A DNA stretch of 64,000 nt, from positions 109,150 through 173,149 of the forward strand of contig NW_005179091.1 of assembly GCF_000350225.1 (NCBI RefSeq). Direction: 5' to 3'. The notes beneath the pieces are model-generated. The model did not search any database, had not been told where the DNA came from, and saw nothing but the letters and a program-made list of their open reading frames with translations. The position numbers and the translations under genes were made by a program. The stretch comes from Chondrus crispus (lineage: Eukaryota; Rhodophyta; Florideophyceae; Gigartinales; Gigartinaceae). This document shows, in pieces, positions 32,582 through 43,728 of this stretch. The first letter of the stretch is position 1, and each line of letters opens with the position of its first letter.

Positions 32582-34865
32582 CTAGTTTTCCTGCCGCTGC
32601 GGGGTCCTTCTCACGTCCGACGGCGCGGGCCCCGCGGCGGGCCCTCTGAAGGGTTGGTTCGGCCTCGGCGTTGAAGCACTCGGCGTGCTCGCCGTCTGCG
32701 AATCGAACCAATTCTTGACCTTCAGGTAACTTGTCAATTGTATCCCTAACCTCTCCATCGGAGATAACGCCTCATAATTTTCCAAAACTCGGTGCATTTC
32801 ACGGAGGGAAAGAATGCACGTTGGCACGGCATGCCCCTTTTCGTAACAATGATAGCACACCAGTCCGTGCGTCTTGATGGGATATTGCGGCCTAGGTCCT
32901 CCACGGGCCGGCGGCCTTCCTTGACGTTGTGGCCCTCCCATCCAGCCTGGCCTTCGAAACGTCGTACCCTTGACTTCCATCGGAATGCGCGGCGCCGGCG
33001 TGTGGCCGCGCCCCCGAAACATCATCACGGGATCCGTGGGCTCTGAAAACGACTCCGTCGTGTATGTGGGCGTCGATAAGTTGACGACCCGCTTGCCCCG
33101 TAGTCCTCGTGTCCGGAGCCCTCCGATGGCTCAATGAACTCGCCTTCGGCTACCAACGCTCCTTCGCAGTGGTTTTCGCTGCTTCCGTGCGCACCGCGCT
33201 CATCTGACGCGGAAATTGACTCGGCTAAATGGACAGCGGCATGACTTTTGCGACTGGGATAAGAAGCCCTCGGCTTCTTACCCGCCATGATCGTCGACGG
33301 CGTCTGAATCGTGACCTTCTTGGTCTTCTTGCCCTTAGCGCGGCTCGCCGAGCCATGCGGCTTCGCGTAATTAACTAGTCTCAAAAACGAAACGTCCCGA
33401 TTGTCTTGTCGGTATTGATATACCATCGGCTTGATACTCGAATCGAGTCCTTCAATAAACATCGTCATTTGTTCTACCATCGAATATACGTTTCCACATC
33501 GATTGCTCGCGTCGGTCAGACGGATATAAAATTCCATCTCGTCTTCAGACGGTCTTTGCTGAACTTCTCGCAATGCGAGCAAGGCTTGACGGATCGTCTC
33601 GTCGGTTGCGAAACTCCTCAACAACCACTGTACGGCCTCCGGCCAAACGGATACCTTTCCGTGGTGGGACCTGGCCGTCTGAGATACCGAAGTGTACTGC
33701 CTCAAGGCGATGCCGCTTAGAAATTCGGGCAGCAAGCGGATCGCTTGCCCCTCGTTCATTTCTTCAGTATCAAACCCTTGAACTAATTTTGCCAAAAAAT
33801 CCAACACAAGGACCCCGTTCTCACCTGTGAACGTGTTGTCCTTCTTCACCTTAGGCGGAATATCTCTCCTGATTTTTCGTACGGCGGTCCGCCGGGAATT
33901 TGACAAATATATCTGCGGGTTTCGCAAGCGGTACGTTCTGTACGAAAGTAATTTCTTGAAGAGGTAGTTGGTCGGATTCAGCTCCTCCAACTCCTCCCAT
34001 CGCGGCCCGCGTCGCGTTGCGACGTCCTCTGGCTCAGCGTCCTTGTCTCTCCGCGAGGCGGACGAAGTGATCCCGCCCCGTCTGGAGGTAATTTTCTTGT
34101 CCTGCGAAATTCCTTTTCCTTCTTCTGAACGATGTTCGGAATCGCTGGCATGGTTCGACGAACCGTCTTCACCATCTTCGGAAAGGCCATTCGACTCGGC
34201 CATTGAGTTTTGGTCCTCCGGCTCGTCACTACCGTGACTCTTGCTCCGGCGTCACAGATTCTTCTTCGAAGTCTTCGACTTGGAACTCCCCTGTACCGCG
34301 GCCTTGTCCTTCTTCGATCGACGGTCGCCTTCTCGACCCGTTGGGAGCGGTTCTTGCCCGGCGACCTGTTCAAGGTCCTTGAGACGATGAGCGGCGCGGT
34401 CAAACCTGTCGTCGATACTGCTCCTAAATTTACCTCAGGACTCCAAAGCTTGATTCGCGTCGCGCCTTGCGTCCTTGACTGAAATTTTCAACGAAGCTAG
34501 GACCTCCAGCTGCAGACCATCGGTAGCCTCACCTCGCTCCTTCTCGACGAGATCCACTCGAGCCGATAGCTCTCCTAAAACCGTGTGGAACTCGGATGCT
34601 TGCAACTCCAGTTGCTTCCGGACGAGGGTTAATTCAGCCTCGAGATTTTCGTCATCTCTTGGCGAATTTCCTCGCCCATCTTCTCGAGCCTGTAGGATAG
34701 GTTATCCTTGTCGGCTTCAATCCCCGTCGGGATTTCTTGACCTTCGAGATCCGTGGCCGTATTGGCCTAGCTTCGGGTGCGAGGACCTCGCGGGATGCTC
34801 GACGCCCTTTCCGATCCGCTCCTACTCGCCCCGGGACCGACGTCCCCGGGTGCGCTTGTCGACAT
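32582..34865 (-). pseudogene. Family B Gag (B1), broken
   Basis: Begins MSTSAPGDVGPG at 34865, matching B2 Gag, but has a TAG after about 32 codons and then a frameshift. The central Gag (34203-33025; DNTFTGENGVLVLDFLAKLV, then AIRLLPEFLSG) is open. Another frameshift precedes the C-terminal part (33028-32582), which carries the zinc knuckle CYHCYEKGHAVPTC, a C-x2-C-x4-H-x4-C motif that would bind the genomic RNA. Compared with B2, the G run before the knuckle is shorter by one base, and the reading frame there (FRGRGHTP) looks original. Confidence 0.85.
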
Positions 34866-35008
34866 CGCTCTTACGAGCGAACCTACACAAAAAAATTACA
34901 AACAAAAAAATAAAAAGAAAGGGACTTCGTTACCCAGACCACTTTCGTAGTACAACTCCAGGTCAAATTTGTCGTAGACACAATTCTAGGTCGGGTTTGC
35001 TGTAGACA

Positions 35009-35027
35009 ATTCTAGGTCGGGAGACCA
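35009..35027 (-). promoter_or_regulatory. Primer-binding site of B1
   Basis: On the minus strand TGGTCTCCCGACCTAGAAT lies four bases after the LTR end, identical to the primer site of A1 and B2. Confidence 0.75.
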
Positions 35028-35031
35028 CTTT

Positions 35032-36204
35032 TGTAGTGCAGTGTGCCTGGCAGGCCGCGAACACAGTCCGACGGTCAAACAAAAAGAAGAAAACAACAAC
35101 AGCAACAACAACAACTGCCGATGGCACGCGCTACGGAGCGTTCGAGACTCCCTTTCCCCTTGTGTGGGCTTGCGGCCCACGGTAGCTCAACTCCGACGGG
35201 GGGGGGGTAAGGAAAGATGCCCGGCCCGGCAGGATAATGGTGGTAGAGACTTGTGAAGACTTGAGCGCTCGGCGAGTGCGGGTTGGGCTTGTCTACGAGG
35301 ATGTAACCGCGGTTCGCTGGGTTGTAAGGCCAATGCTCGACGAGCGTCTTCAGCACCTTGGGTATAATTCAAGGTCTTCTACGGGGGCTTGCTCAGCACT
35401 ACCCCACGGGATCGTAACCGTGTAGCACCGCTACTACCGACGTGTTGCCCGATGGCTAGAAACACCCTCACCAGCGCGATCGCGATCGCGATTGGTGGTA
35501 CCAACTCTGTCTTATACAGTAAGAATTTCGACGGAGGCGTCGTTACAACAGCCTTCCGACGGAACTTGAAACAGTAGCAGCGCTACACAACGTGTTACCG
35601 GATGGCTAAAACACCTACACCGGATCGGTCGCAACCAACTGCAGTGGAACCAACACAATTAAGGGAAAAATAGAGGTAGAGATAGAAAAGCATAGGGAAA
35701 TAAAAGAAAAAGGAATGGGACCCCCGAGCGCTGAAGGATGCCGTAGGCTTAGGTAAAAGGGAGCGTCTTGGTAGAGACGGACTTCGACCAAGGCGACATT
35801 CAACTCTGGCAACTCCGGTTCGATTGGGAAATAAAGGGAAAAGGAAGGGGGCCCCGAGCGCTGAAGGATGCCGTAGGCTTAGGTAAAAGGGAGCGTCTTG
35901 GTAAAAGACGGACTTCGACCAAGGCGACATTCAACTCCGGCAACTCGGGTTACCTTTACTGACTTGGTTGTCAGAGGGCTAGGGTATATATCGCCCCGCT
36001 GGAGTCACTACAGTAGCTCTCGGCGCTAGATCCTAGATCTAATCTAGTGTCAGCAAAATTAATGCCAACTAATTAACTAAATAAATAATTAAAAATTAAA
36101 ACTGGGCAGTCATTCACACGTGTGTCCCCCAACCCGGACTACTTTTCATATCCAAATATTTTCCTTTCTTTTCACCCCCCTTTTCAGGTGCGTATTGCAC
36201 TACA
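35032..36204 (-). repeat. 5' LTR of B1
   Basis: 1173 bases. Read on the minus strand it starts TGTAGTGCAATACGC and ends CACTGCACTACA. It carries a TATATA box near 35985. It is longer than the B2 LTR because a unit of about 130 bases is tandemly duplicated (about 35700-35959; GAGCGCTGAAGGATGCC recurs 130 bases apart). Overall it matches the B2 LTR closely with scattered substitutions. The sequence outside the LTR (from 36205) is the tail of another gene. Confidence 0.85.
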
Positions 36205-36390
36205 GTTGCATCAAAGTCGGAGCTGCGGCTACAGAAGCACTCAGCACTAGTTGAGGAGTATGCGATGGCGAGGCGGGCTGCTCTTTGTAACTTGTCCTGG
36301 CATGAATACAAGCGGCGGCTTCGGTCTTTGGAAGTGCGAAGAGCAGTAGCGCGATGCCGCACCGCGCAGCTCCGGAAGCATGAGACTTGA
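36205..36390 (+). pseudogene. C-terminal fragment of an unknown gene, cut by B1
   Basis: Sixty-one codons plus TGA read straight out of the B1 LTR boundary. They look like a real protein tail: a strongly helical, Arg-rich, amphipathic run (SELRLQKHSALVEEYAMARR, later EYKRRLRSLEVRRAVARC). The upstream part of the gene is absent because B1 inserted here. The next 150 bases would be its 3' UTR, before the A2 LTR. I do not recognise the family; the coiled-coil-like composition allows many possibilities. Its partner fragment, if retained, is expected beyond the left end of B1. Confidence 0.5.
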
Positions 36391-36539
36391 GATGGTGTCG
36401 CTGACGTGGCACGCGAAAATTGTTTCAATTTTTGAGAATGGTTTGGGCCAAACTCCGTAAATGACCGATCTTTTGGCATAAACTGTCTTTCAGAGCCACT
36501 CCTTCGTATCAGACGTAGCTGTGTTCAGCAGGTCCTGAA

Positions 36540-37225
36540 TGGTGTATTATAACATCCCCCTGGGGCTTTTTAGTAGATTAGATCAACAACGGGATCTAAT
36601 ACTGTAGGGCCTCGGGCTCTACAGTACTACCGCGCGTGGCTACGTGTACCCCTCGGGTACCGGCAGCACGCGTGCACACGTGCACACGTGTACGCGCGGG
36701 ACGGAAGCGCGCGCACACACGTGTACTGTCAGCCACGATGGCTGACAGTATTACAGTACGGTCCAATCTGTACTACAGTAGTCCACTACAGTACTTCGGT
36801 ACTGTAGTGTTAAAGATTGTTTTGTATATTAAATATGGAGCGGACCGGCGGCGGTGGAGGAGGACAAGCACGGACTTGTGACCCACCGACCGTCAAGTTC
36901 CGACTTCCCGCTTATTGTAAGGTAGCGCTCGCTAACTACCTTAGAGCGGCACCGAACGCGGGTTGAGGACGCGCGCGGTACGCCCACGAGCCGGCTCCGC
37001 CTCCGCCCGTCGGTACTGGATCGTTACCCAGTACCGCAGTGGGGCGTCGAGGCGTCGAACCACTCGCGCGTACCGGCGTCCTCCCCGTTCCCGCTCTACC
37101 ACGCTACCCGGGCCCGCGGCCCGGTGCCGTTAGCTAGTGTCCCGCTTCACCCCCGTCTTGCCGATGGAGAAGGGTCTCGGTCGAACTGTGCATACACCCC
37201 TATCGCTGGGGGTGTTTATGCTACA
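36540..37225 (+). repeat. 5' LTR of A2
   Basis: 686 bases, TGGTGTATTATAACATCC to TTTATGCTACA. It has an AT-rich TATTAAATA box at about 36827 and several hairpins, including a perfect 11-base stem closed by TTCG (36784-36809). The primer-binding site TGGTCTGTCGACCTAGAA follows after one base (37227-37244), with two changes from the A1/B version. Confidence 0.82.
36784..36809 (+). promoter_or_regulatory. LTR hairpin with TTCG loop
   Basis: CACTACAGTAC, loop TTCG, GTACTGTAGTG: a perfect 11-base stem with a C-TTCG-G cap, an unusually stable RNA tetraloop if transcribed. The same place in A1 holds a 30-base perfect palindrome of related sequence. Confidence 0.7.
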
Positions 37226-37305
37226 GTGGTCTGTCGACCTAGAAGATCCTGGAGTCCGATTTCCGAGAAGATTTCCGCTTCCCTCCGCGAACCGATCGCG
37301 TCGAG

Positions 37306-39584
37306 ATGAGCCAAGAGTTTGAGCCCTCGATCCGCTCCGAAGCGGCGGATCTGAGTCCGGCCGCTGTGCAGTCCCCATCCGCCCCGTCGGGCGACGGCGA
37401 CGCAGGTCTTCGTGATCGCGAACCGTCGCTCCGATCCTCCGAGGAAAGAGCGGCGGCAATGTTCGAAGGCATAGTCGAATACATCGAGGAAGTCCGTACT
37501 TCCCTTCGGATGGATGTATCGGACCATGTATACACTCGATGTATGGCCGAACTCCGCTCCCTGCGTGAAGGGAGGTTCGATAGAGTGACGCAGTCCTTAG
37601 AGAATCTCCGAGCACTGATCGACAAGTTACAATCGCAGATAGTGCTCGTCGAAGACTCCCGTTTCGCCTCGGCCGGGCCGTCCGGGCAAGGTCACCCTGA
37701 GAGGCCGACCTCGGTGAGACGACCCGAGGACCGAACCTCTCCGTCCGCAGAGCAATTGGGTGTGTTCGCGCACCTCTCTGTTGAGCTCAACGCCACTCGT
37801 CGGCGTGCTCGTGGCATGGAACGTACCATGGCCAAAGGGCTACCCGGTGCCCCCTCGAGAGGGCCCGGTGGTACCGTACCTCCGAGCGCCGCCGCCCCCG
37901 AAGGTTGGCGTCCGACTGGTGCCGCTACCAGTCGGACTGCAGAAAGAAAGCCGTCCTCCGATAGACGCGAACTTCGCGTCTGAGACCCAAGCCTTGCCGC
38001 CTATCGCCGGAAGTAGGCGGCCAGTGGACCGCGTATCGTACGCGGACGAACAGGACCGTGGAGGAGCCGCCCGCGGATCCGGAGAACCGATGTTCTCCGT
38101 CGATCCCCGCTGGGGCGGCCACCCGCCGGCGAGTTACGCCGAGCATCCAGGTCCGGTAGACGTCTGTACGCTACCGGTTACCTCCTTCGGCACGCTGGGT
38201 CCCGCTGAACCCGGGCTCGAGCCGGTACATACGATGATCCAAGAGTTCAGCGCCGTTGCTGACTATCGCATGTACCGCTTGGATAACACCTCGAGGCTCG
38301 TTACCTCGGGTGACGCGGGACGGATCGCAAAGTACGTCCAACGCTGTCGTGAGATCCCTCCCACGATGCGCAGCTTCGACGGTACGGACCCGATCCATCT
38401 GCTGCCGTTCTTGAAGGATATCCGAATCACCTTCAACTTGCAACACCTGACCGAAGGGGTTGCGGTACGAGTCCTCGCGCACTTCCTCGAGCGCGACGCG
38501 GAGCGCCTGTATACGAGTTATACGATGCGTGGCCTCCGCGCCGTCCACCTCCACGACGACGTGAGCTGGCCGGGGCTCGTGAATCAATTCTTGAAACGCT
38601 ACCTCACGGACGACGTGTTAGGTAAAGCGTACGACGCTGTCGCTACGGCGCGACAGCAATCGCATGAGACGGAAAGCACGTTTGCTGACCGACTCGAGAC
38701 TGCGGCGTTCCGATGCACGGCAGTCTTCTCCGAACAGTCCCTCGCGCACTACTTCGTGCGGGGACTTGCACCGGCAACCCGTGCCGCAGTATCCGAAACT
38801 GTGCAAAGGCTGCCAGGCAGTCAGAAGACCGATCTCCCGACCATCCGCCGTATCGCCACGGCGCGGTTTACCACTGCCGGATTCGAAACCGGCAGGGAGG
38901 GCTGGCAGGACTACGAAGTCCGCCGCAACAAGTTCGCCCGCCTCGACCCTCCATATCGGGGAGGATGAGTGGCAGGCCGACCCTGTCTTCATTACGCAAG
39001 GAGCAAGGCCCTTGGGGGCACGAACCCCCTCACCGATGTCGACCGGAACGACATCGAGTTACGCGACCGCCTTCGCGCACAATCCAAGAGTGGCAAGAGG
39101 TACGGATCCCCGGGTCGCAGAGCTCGACATGTCGAACCGAGATGCAGGGTGCGAAGCGCCTCTCGTGCCCCTCCTCACCGATGAGGAGGCGCGGCACGCG
39201 GCGACCTTCGCGTCAGCGGACGGCAGAGCGTACGTGTGCGGGCTATGCCGTACGTACGGGCATGCCATGTACGCGTGCCCGTTCCTGTCGCCGGAACAAC
39301 GAATGTTCACGGCGTACAGAAACTACCGCTACCAGAGGGAGACGCGCCCCGGTGCGCGTAATCTCCTCCGACAAGCGGCGGGCGGGGGCAGTCCCCCGCG
39401 TCAAGGTTTCCCGAACCGATCGGGTGGGGGCGCACGCTTCGCCCCCAGGGGAGGCGGGTACCGTCGTAACGAAGTCGACGGGATCGACCCGCCTACCGGC
39501 AGGCGGGAACAAGGTACCCCCGACAAGGAGAAAGAGGGGACTGAGACCGTTCTCGGTTACCCCAACAGGTACAAAATGCGATAA
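37306..39584 (+). pseudogene. Family A Gag (A2), frameshifted
   Basis: Starts MSQEFEPSIRS. A helical, coiled-coil-like region lies at residues 50-125, then a Pro/Arg-rich linker. Near 37970 reading shifts to another frame, where the capsid-like core lies (DNTSRLVTSGDAGRIAKYVQ; LLPFLKDIRITF; LVNQFLKRYLTDDVLGKAYD). Near 38955 it shifts again to the frame holding the zinc knuckle CGLCRTYGHAMYAC (C-x2-C-x4-H-x4-C) and a Gly/Arg-rich tail ending at 39584. A1 shows the same second frame change at the same place, so it may be old or programmed. Gag would assemble the particle and bind the RNA. Confidence 0.82.
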
Positions 39585-40330
39585 TGTACATGCAAGACTG
39601 GGTAGAGGATCCGTACCCTCTACCCACGGAGGGTCACGAAGGAGAGCCGACTCGCTTCGTCCCCCATATCCTGCGACGACCGGACGCCGCAGGTCAAGGC
39701 CGGGAAGTACCCGAGTATTTCGCCAAGGCCGCCGAGCCGCCGTGGAGGAATCGTCCCGACCCACGCGGCCGGCTACCCGAAGAAGACCTGGCCGTCGATA
39801 GACAGGAGGTTAGCTCCGGTAGCACGGGTAGTTCGAAAAATGGGTAAAGACGGTTACGTACACGCGGTCGCGTGAGCCGTCTTTCCCCACGAACTAGACC
39901 CGACCGCGCATGCTCGCCAAGGACACGGGGGGTATTGTCCGATAATACACCCCCGCTACCGGAGGCGAGCACGGGAGCTCCTGTAATGCCGATACAGGAG
40001 GGAGCGTACGTCGAGGCCACCGAAGGCCCCGATGTTAGGAGGACAAGACACCGGGACAGCCGACGTCCCGGTGAGGCGTAACGATGGCGAAAGGGGCAAC
40101 GGCGACCGAAAAGATTCGGTCGACCCCCTGACTCCCGCGAGCCCAAGGTCGCCGGAGAAGGATACGTGTCGTACGGACTCGAATAATCCGAGGGGCGTAC
40201 GGATCCGCGGACGCCCCAAGAAAGGTAGAGAAGGAAACGCAAGCGGGGCCAGCACTGAAATCGAAGGCCCCGGCGGAACGACCTCACCGATAAGGCCGCC
40301 CCGAAGGTTGTCGACGGCGTCATTTGCCTT
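39585..40330 (+). other. Gag-Pol linker of A2 with an AT-hook-like motif
   Basis: Several overlapping short frames in which no enzyme domain is visible. In the frame of 40032-40334 the segment RIRGRPKKGR (40200-40229) matches the AT-hook core RGRP followed by basic residues. It lies shortly before the protease start. Whether it is translated is unclear because of stops in the neighbouring frames. Confidence 0.4.
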
Positions 40331-42788
40331 ATGACGTCGAAGACTTACAACGTCCTCGGCTCGATAGCCACAGAGGGAAATGCATTTAAACCCCGCACGA
40401 TCGCCGTTGATACGTGCTCGGGGTATAATCTGGTGAGGAAGGCCGACTTTCCCCCCGATTGGACGCGTTACGTCGTGCACGACGCCCCTCTGCCACGATT
40501 GGCAGCCGCGAATAGCAACCCCCTCAAGCTTTCGGCCGTCGTCCGCCTGGCCGTGCGGTTGAGGAACACGGTGTCCCGAATTCCGTTCGTAGTCGCGGAC
40601 CAGGTCGCCGTGTCGGTCCTCCTCGGCACGGCCTTCATCGATACGCACGTGCGATGTATCGCCATCGGAGCTCAACGAATGGAGCTACGCCAAGGCGGTT
40701 CCATCGCCATCGTCGACGGAAAGGGAGAGTCGACTCCCCCTACCAGGCGACACGGGCGACAAACGGATCGGCCAGACGTACGCGAGGAGGCCCCGCAAGC
40801 GATCCGAATCGCCCGCTGGGTTACCATCCCCGCGATGTCACAAGCCCGCGTGCGTGTGACAACCGCGGGGAGGGGCCTCGTATTCCTGGAACCCAAGCCC
40901 TCACTCCAACACCGACATGGAGTGAGGCTGACGAATGGCGTCGCGGAGGTCCTACCGAATCAGACCTTTGACGTCATCGTCGCGAATTTCTCACGACGAG
41001 AAAGGAGGCTTCCGAGGCACACCGTCGTGGGATACGCGAAGCCCAAACCCCTCTCGATCCTCACTCCCGAACGTAAGGTCGCCGAGGGTATCTCGCACGC
41101 GCTACACCTGACCGACTTGACCGATCAAGTCGGTGGGGTAGGAGTTGGCCGATCCAACTCCGACGATAAGACCACCGCCGGGGGCAGGGGGGTCGACCCG
41201 GACGAACGGTCACCTTTATGCCAACCGACGGCGAGGGGTACTGTACTCCACCAGCAAAAGGATCCCGAAAATCCACCGATGGATTGGGAAAAAGAGATCG
41301 ACCTGTCATACATCGACGATGAAAATCTCCGTGGCCACGTACTCGAGATGCTCCGTAAGCACTCGAGTCTGTGGAGCGGTGCGCTTGGAACGATCCAAGC
41401 CACGGAGCACCGCATTCCCCTCGAACCGGGAACGAAACCGATTCGTTCTATGCCTTATCGGAAGGGCCCGGCCATGCACGAAATGGTCGCAAAGGACGTC
41501 AACAAGATGTTGAACGCAGGGGTTATCGAACCCGCGAGCACCGAGTGGGCGTCCCCCGTGGTACTCGTACCGAAGAAAGATGGCTCTCTTCGGTTCTGCG
41601 TGGACTACCGGCGTCTCAACGCGAAGACCGCAGCGGATTCGTATCAGCTGCCACATCACCACGTTGGACTGCAATTCCGGTTATTGGCAGATCCCGGTCG
41701 CTCCGGAAGACCGGGATAAGACCACGTTTACGACCCACATGGGCACGTTTCGCCACTTGCGCATGCCGTTTGGACTCAAAGGGGCACCGGCCACCTTCCA
41801 ACGTGCGCTCGGCATAATACTCTCCGGAGTCCGCTGGCAAATATGCCTCGTCTATCTCGACGACGTGATCGTGTTCTCCCGTACGCACGGAGAACACGCG
41901 AGGCATCTCGATACCGTCTTGAGCTTACGGCGGAGTTCCGGTATCTCCCTTAAGCTCAAGAAGTGCAGCTTCTTCCGACCGAAGGTGCACTACCTGGGGC
42001 ACGTCACCTCCCCAGGCAAGTTGAGCGTGGCTGATACGGCGGCCGACGCTTTCAAGACGTTCACGTTCCCGAGGACGTTGACGCAAGTGCGCTCGTTCCT
42101 CGGGGCGTGTAACGTGTACCGCCGATTCGTTAAGGGGTTCGCTAAGATTGCGAGTCCTCTGACCGACATGACACGTAAGGATTCGGATCCCGATTTCTAT
42201 AACCCTACGGAGCTGCAACTTCAGGCGTTCGAGAACATTAAGAAGTGCAGGATCGCTCCGCCGATCCTCGCGTTGCCCCGGCGCGGTCGTCCGTACATGA
42301 TAGACACCGACGTGAGTGCCTACCAGCTCGGCTGCACCTTACTTCAGGAGCACGAAGAGCCGAACGACTGGCGCCCCGTGGGGTATTGGTCGTACCCACT
42401 GTCCGATAGTGAGGGCAACAACAGCGCTACCGAACGTGAGTGCTTCGCCGTAGTGTGGGCCGTCCGCACACTACGGCCGTACGTAGAAGGCACGAAGTTC
42501 ACCGTACGGACTTACCATGACGCCCTCCGATGGCTCATGTCCCTCACCGAGAGTTCCGGAAGACTCTCCCGGTGGCGGTTACGTCTGGTTGAATACGATT
42601 TCACCATTCAGTACCGCCCCAGACGCGTGCATCAGGTGCCCGATGCCCTGTCACCACTCGTGTCGCCGAAGGTCGCCCATGACCCTCGCCCCACCTGTGG
42701 TACAATTCCACGCCACGACCCCCGGTGGGAGATGAGAACCGTCTGGACGGGCGGTTACTACTGTAGTAATCGTGCACGCGCCCTCTGA
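40331..42788 (+). pseudogene. Family A Pol (A2): protease, RT, RNase H, broken
   Basis: The first frame (40331-41719, 462 codons) contains the protease-like motif AVDTCSGYNLV, where Cys replaces the Gly of DTG/DSG, and the first part of RT (WASPVVLVPKKDGS, FCVDYRRLN). After SYQLP a deletion of roughly a dozen codons removes the segment before TLDCNSGYWQIP, and reading continues in a second frame (to 42788). That frame has the RT box CLVYLDDVIVF, then RNase H with MIDTDVSAYQLG and CFAVVWAV. Its last acidic site reads RTYHDALRWL; B2 has HTDHASLRWL, so Asp is replaced by Tyr. Protease, RT and RNase H are therefore each doubtful in this copy. Confidence 0.85.
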
Positions 42789-43295
42789 AAACACAGTAGT
42801 ACCTCCACGGCGTACGGCATAACCGTTGGCGCCGGTCGTGGCCACGGGCACACGTGTGCGACCCGTCCAGTAAGTAATTAGCAATTAGTGGTTAATGGTA
42901 CAAATTAGCCAATTTAGTACAGTAGCTGGTATACAGTATGTAACAGCTACTGTAGCGGGACAGGTGTCCTGGCGTCCCACTTAGGGGTTAAGACCGGGGG
43001 CACCTGCCCCATTCCAGTAAACGGGGGACAGACTCGCCTCCCTTCCCTTTACAGCTTTTGCTAACTCCGTCCGGGTTTACCTCTAAGTCTCAGGCTTCTA
43101 ACCCGTGACCGGCCGTGTGGTTATAGCACCTACACTCAGCTGCGCGTCACCGGCCACGTGTGCCTTCCCTCTTTACGAGTTCTTACGATCGGTCCGCGCT
43201 CGCGTGGGTACCCCGCGTCGCGTGCTCCCTCACACTAATCCCCCCTCGTTTCCGAGTGGTCGGGACGTGGGTAGTTATACCACACCACCGTCGAG
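42789..43295. other. Linker between RNase H and integrase of A2, possible insertion
   Basis: No coding continuity with pol. An AT-rich patch with repeated AATTAG and CTACTGTA-type words lies at 42873-42950, in otherwise GC-rich sequence. It may be a small insertion, but I could not define its ends. Confidence 0.3.
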
Positions 43296-43728
43296 GTGGA
43301 TGACGACATCCCCACTTTCGACGAGGGCACGACAGTTCGAGACGTATCGAACGAGCTCGCGGACCACGCTTGTACCACGAGCTGTGATCACCAGGCCGTC
43401 CATGTCTTCGTAACTACACGGAACCAAGTCGAAGCCCGGACAAGGACGCGCGACGAACCGTGAGGCGACGACGAAGCCCCCGCTCTCCAAGGACCCAATT
43501 CGTTTTGGGAGGAGAACGACGAGTTTGACGCCGCCGACATCCAGCGCGCCAAAGACCCCGAGGCTGGCGCGCTCGACTCCCCGGTCGCCCCACTGCAGGA
43601 CGACCTTCCGGCCCCTCTTACGATAGAGGAGATAGCCGAGGAGCAACGCGTGGATGACTTCTGCGAAAACGTTTTCGCACGACAGTCAGAGTCCCGGGAC
43701 TCCGCGTTCTTCGAGGACCACCAAGGGG
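43296..43728 (+). pseudogene. Start of family A integrase (A2), cut by B2
   Basis: The frame opens VDDDIPTFDEGTT, has TGA at 43461-43463, then reads LPAPLTIEEIAEEQRVDDFC and SESRDSAFFEDHQG, ending at the B2 LTR. A3 has the same segment (LPAPLTLEEIAEEQRVDDFC ... FFEDHHG) followed by an intact integrase, which proves the interruption. The zinc-binding and catalytic parts are absent here. Confidence 0.85.

Larger units (their letters stand above)
28131..36204 (-). mobile_element. Ty3/gypsy chromovirus family B, copy B1 (core)
   Basis: Minus-strand element with 5' LTR at 35032-36204, primer site, Gag, and Pol ending in a chromodomain at 28131. It is very similar to B2 (43729 onward, plus strand). 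I find no 3' LTR on the left: sequence beyond 28131 continues into the putative 3' module and then into ORF X2, X1 and the truncated A1. The copy has stops and frameshifts in Gag and Pol and is inactive. Confidence 0.9.
36540..43728 (+). mobile_element. Ty3/gypsy family A, copy A2 (5' part)
   Basis: Plus-strand element with 5' LTR, primer site, Gag, protease, RT, RNase H and the first part of integrase. At 43729 the LTR of B2 interrupts it within the integrase N-terminal region (FFEDHQG). The uninterrupted version of this point can be read in A3 (FFEDHHGVLKRR). The remaining 3' part of A2 is not found after B2 in this window. Several frameshifts and a small RT deletion make the copy defective. 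Confidence 0.88.
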
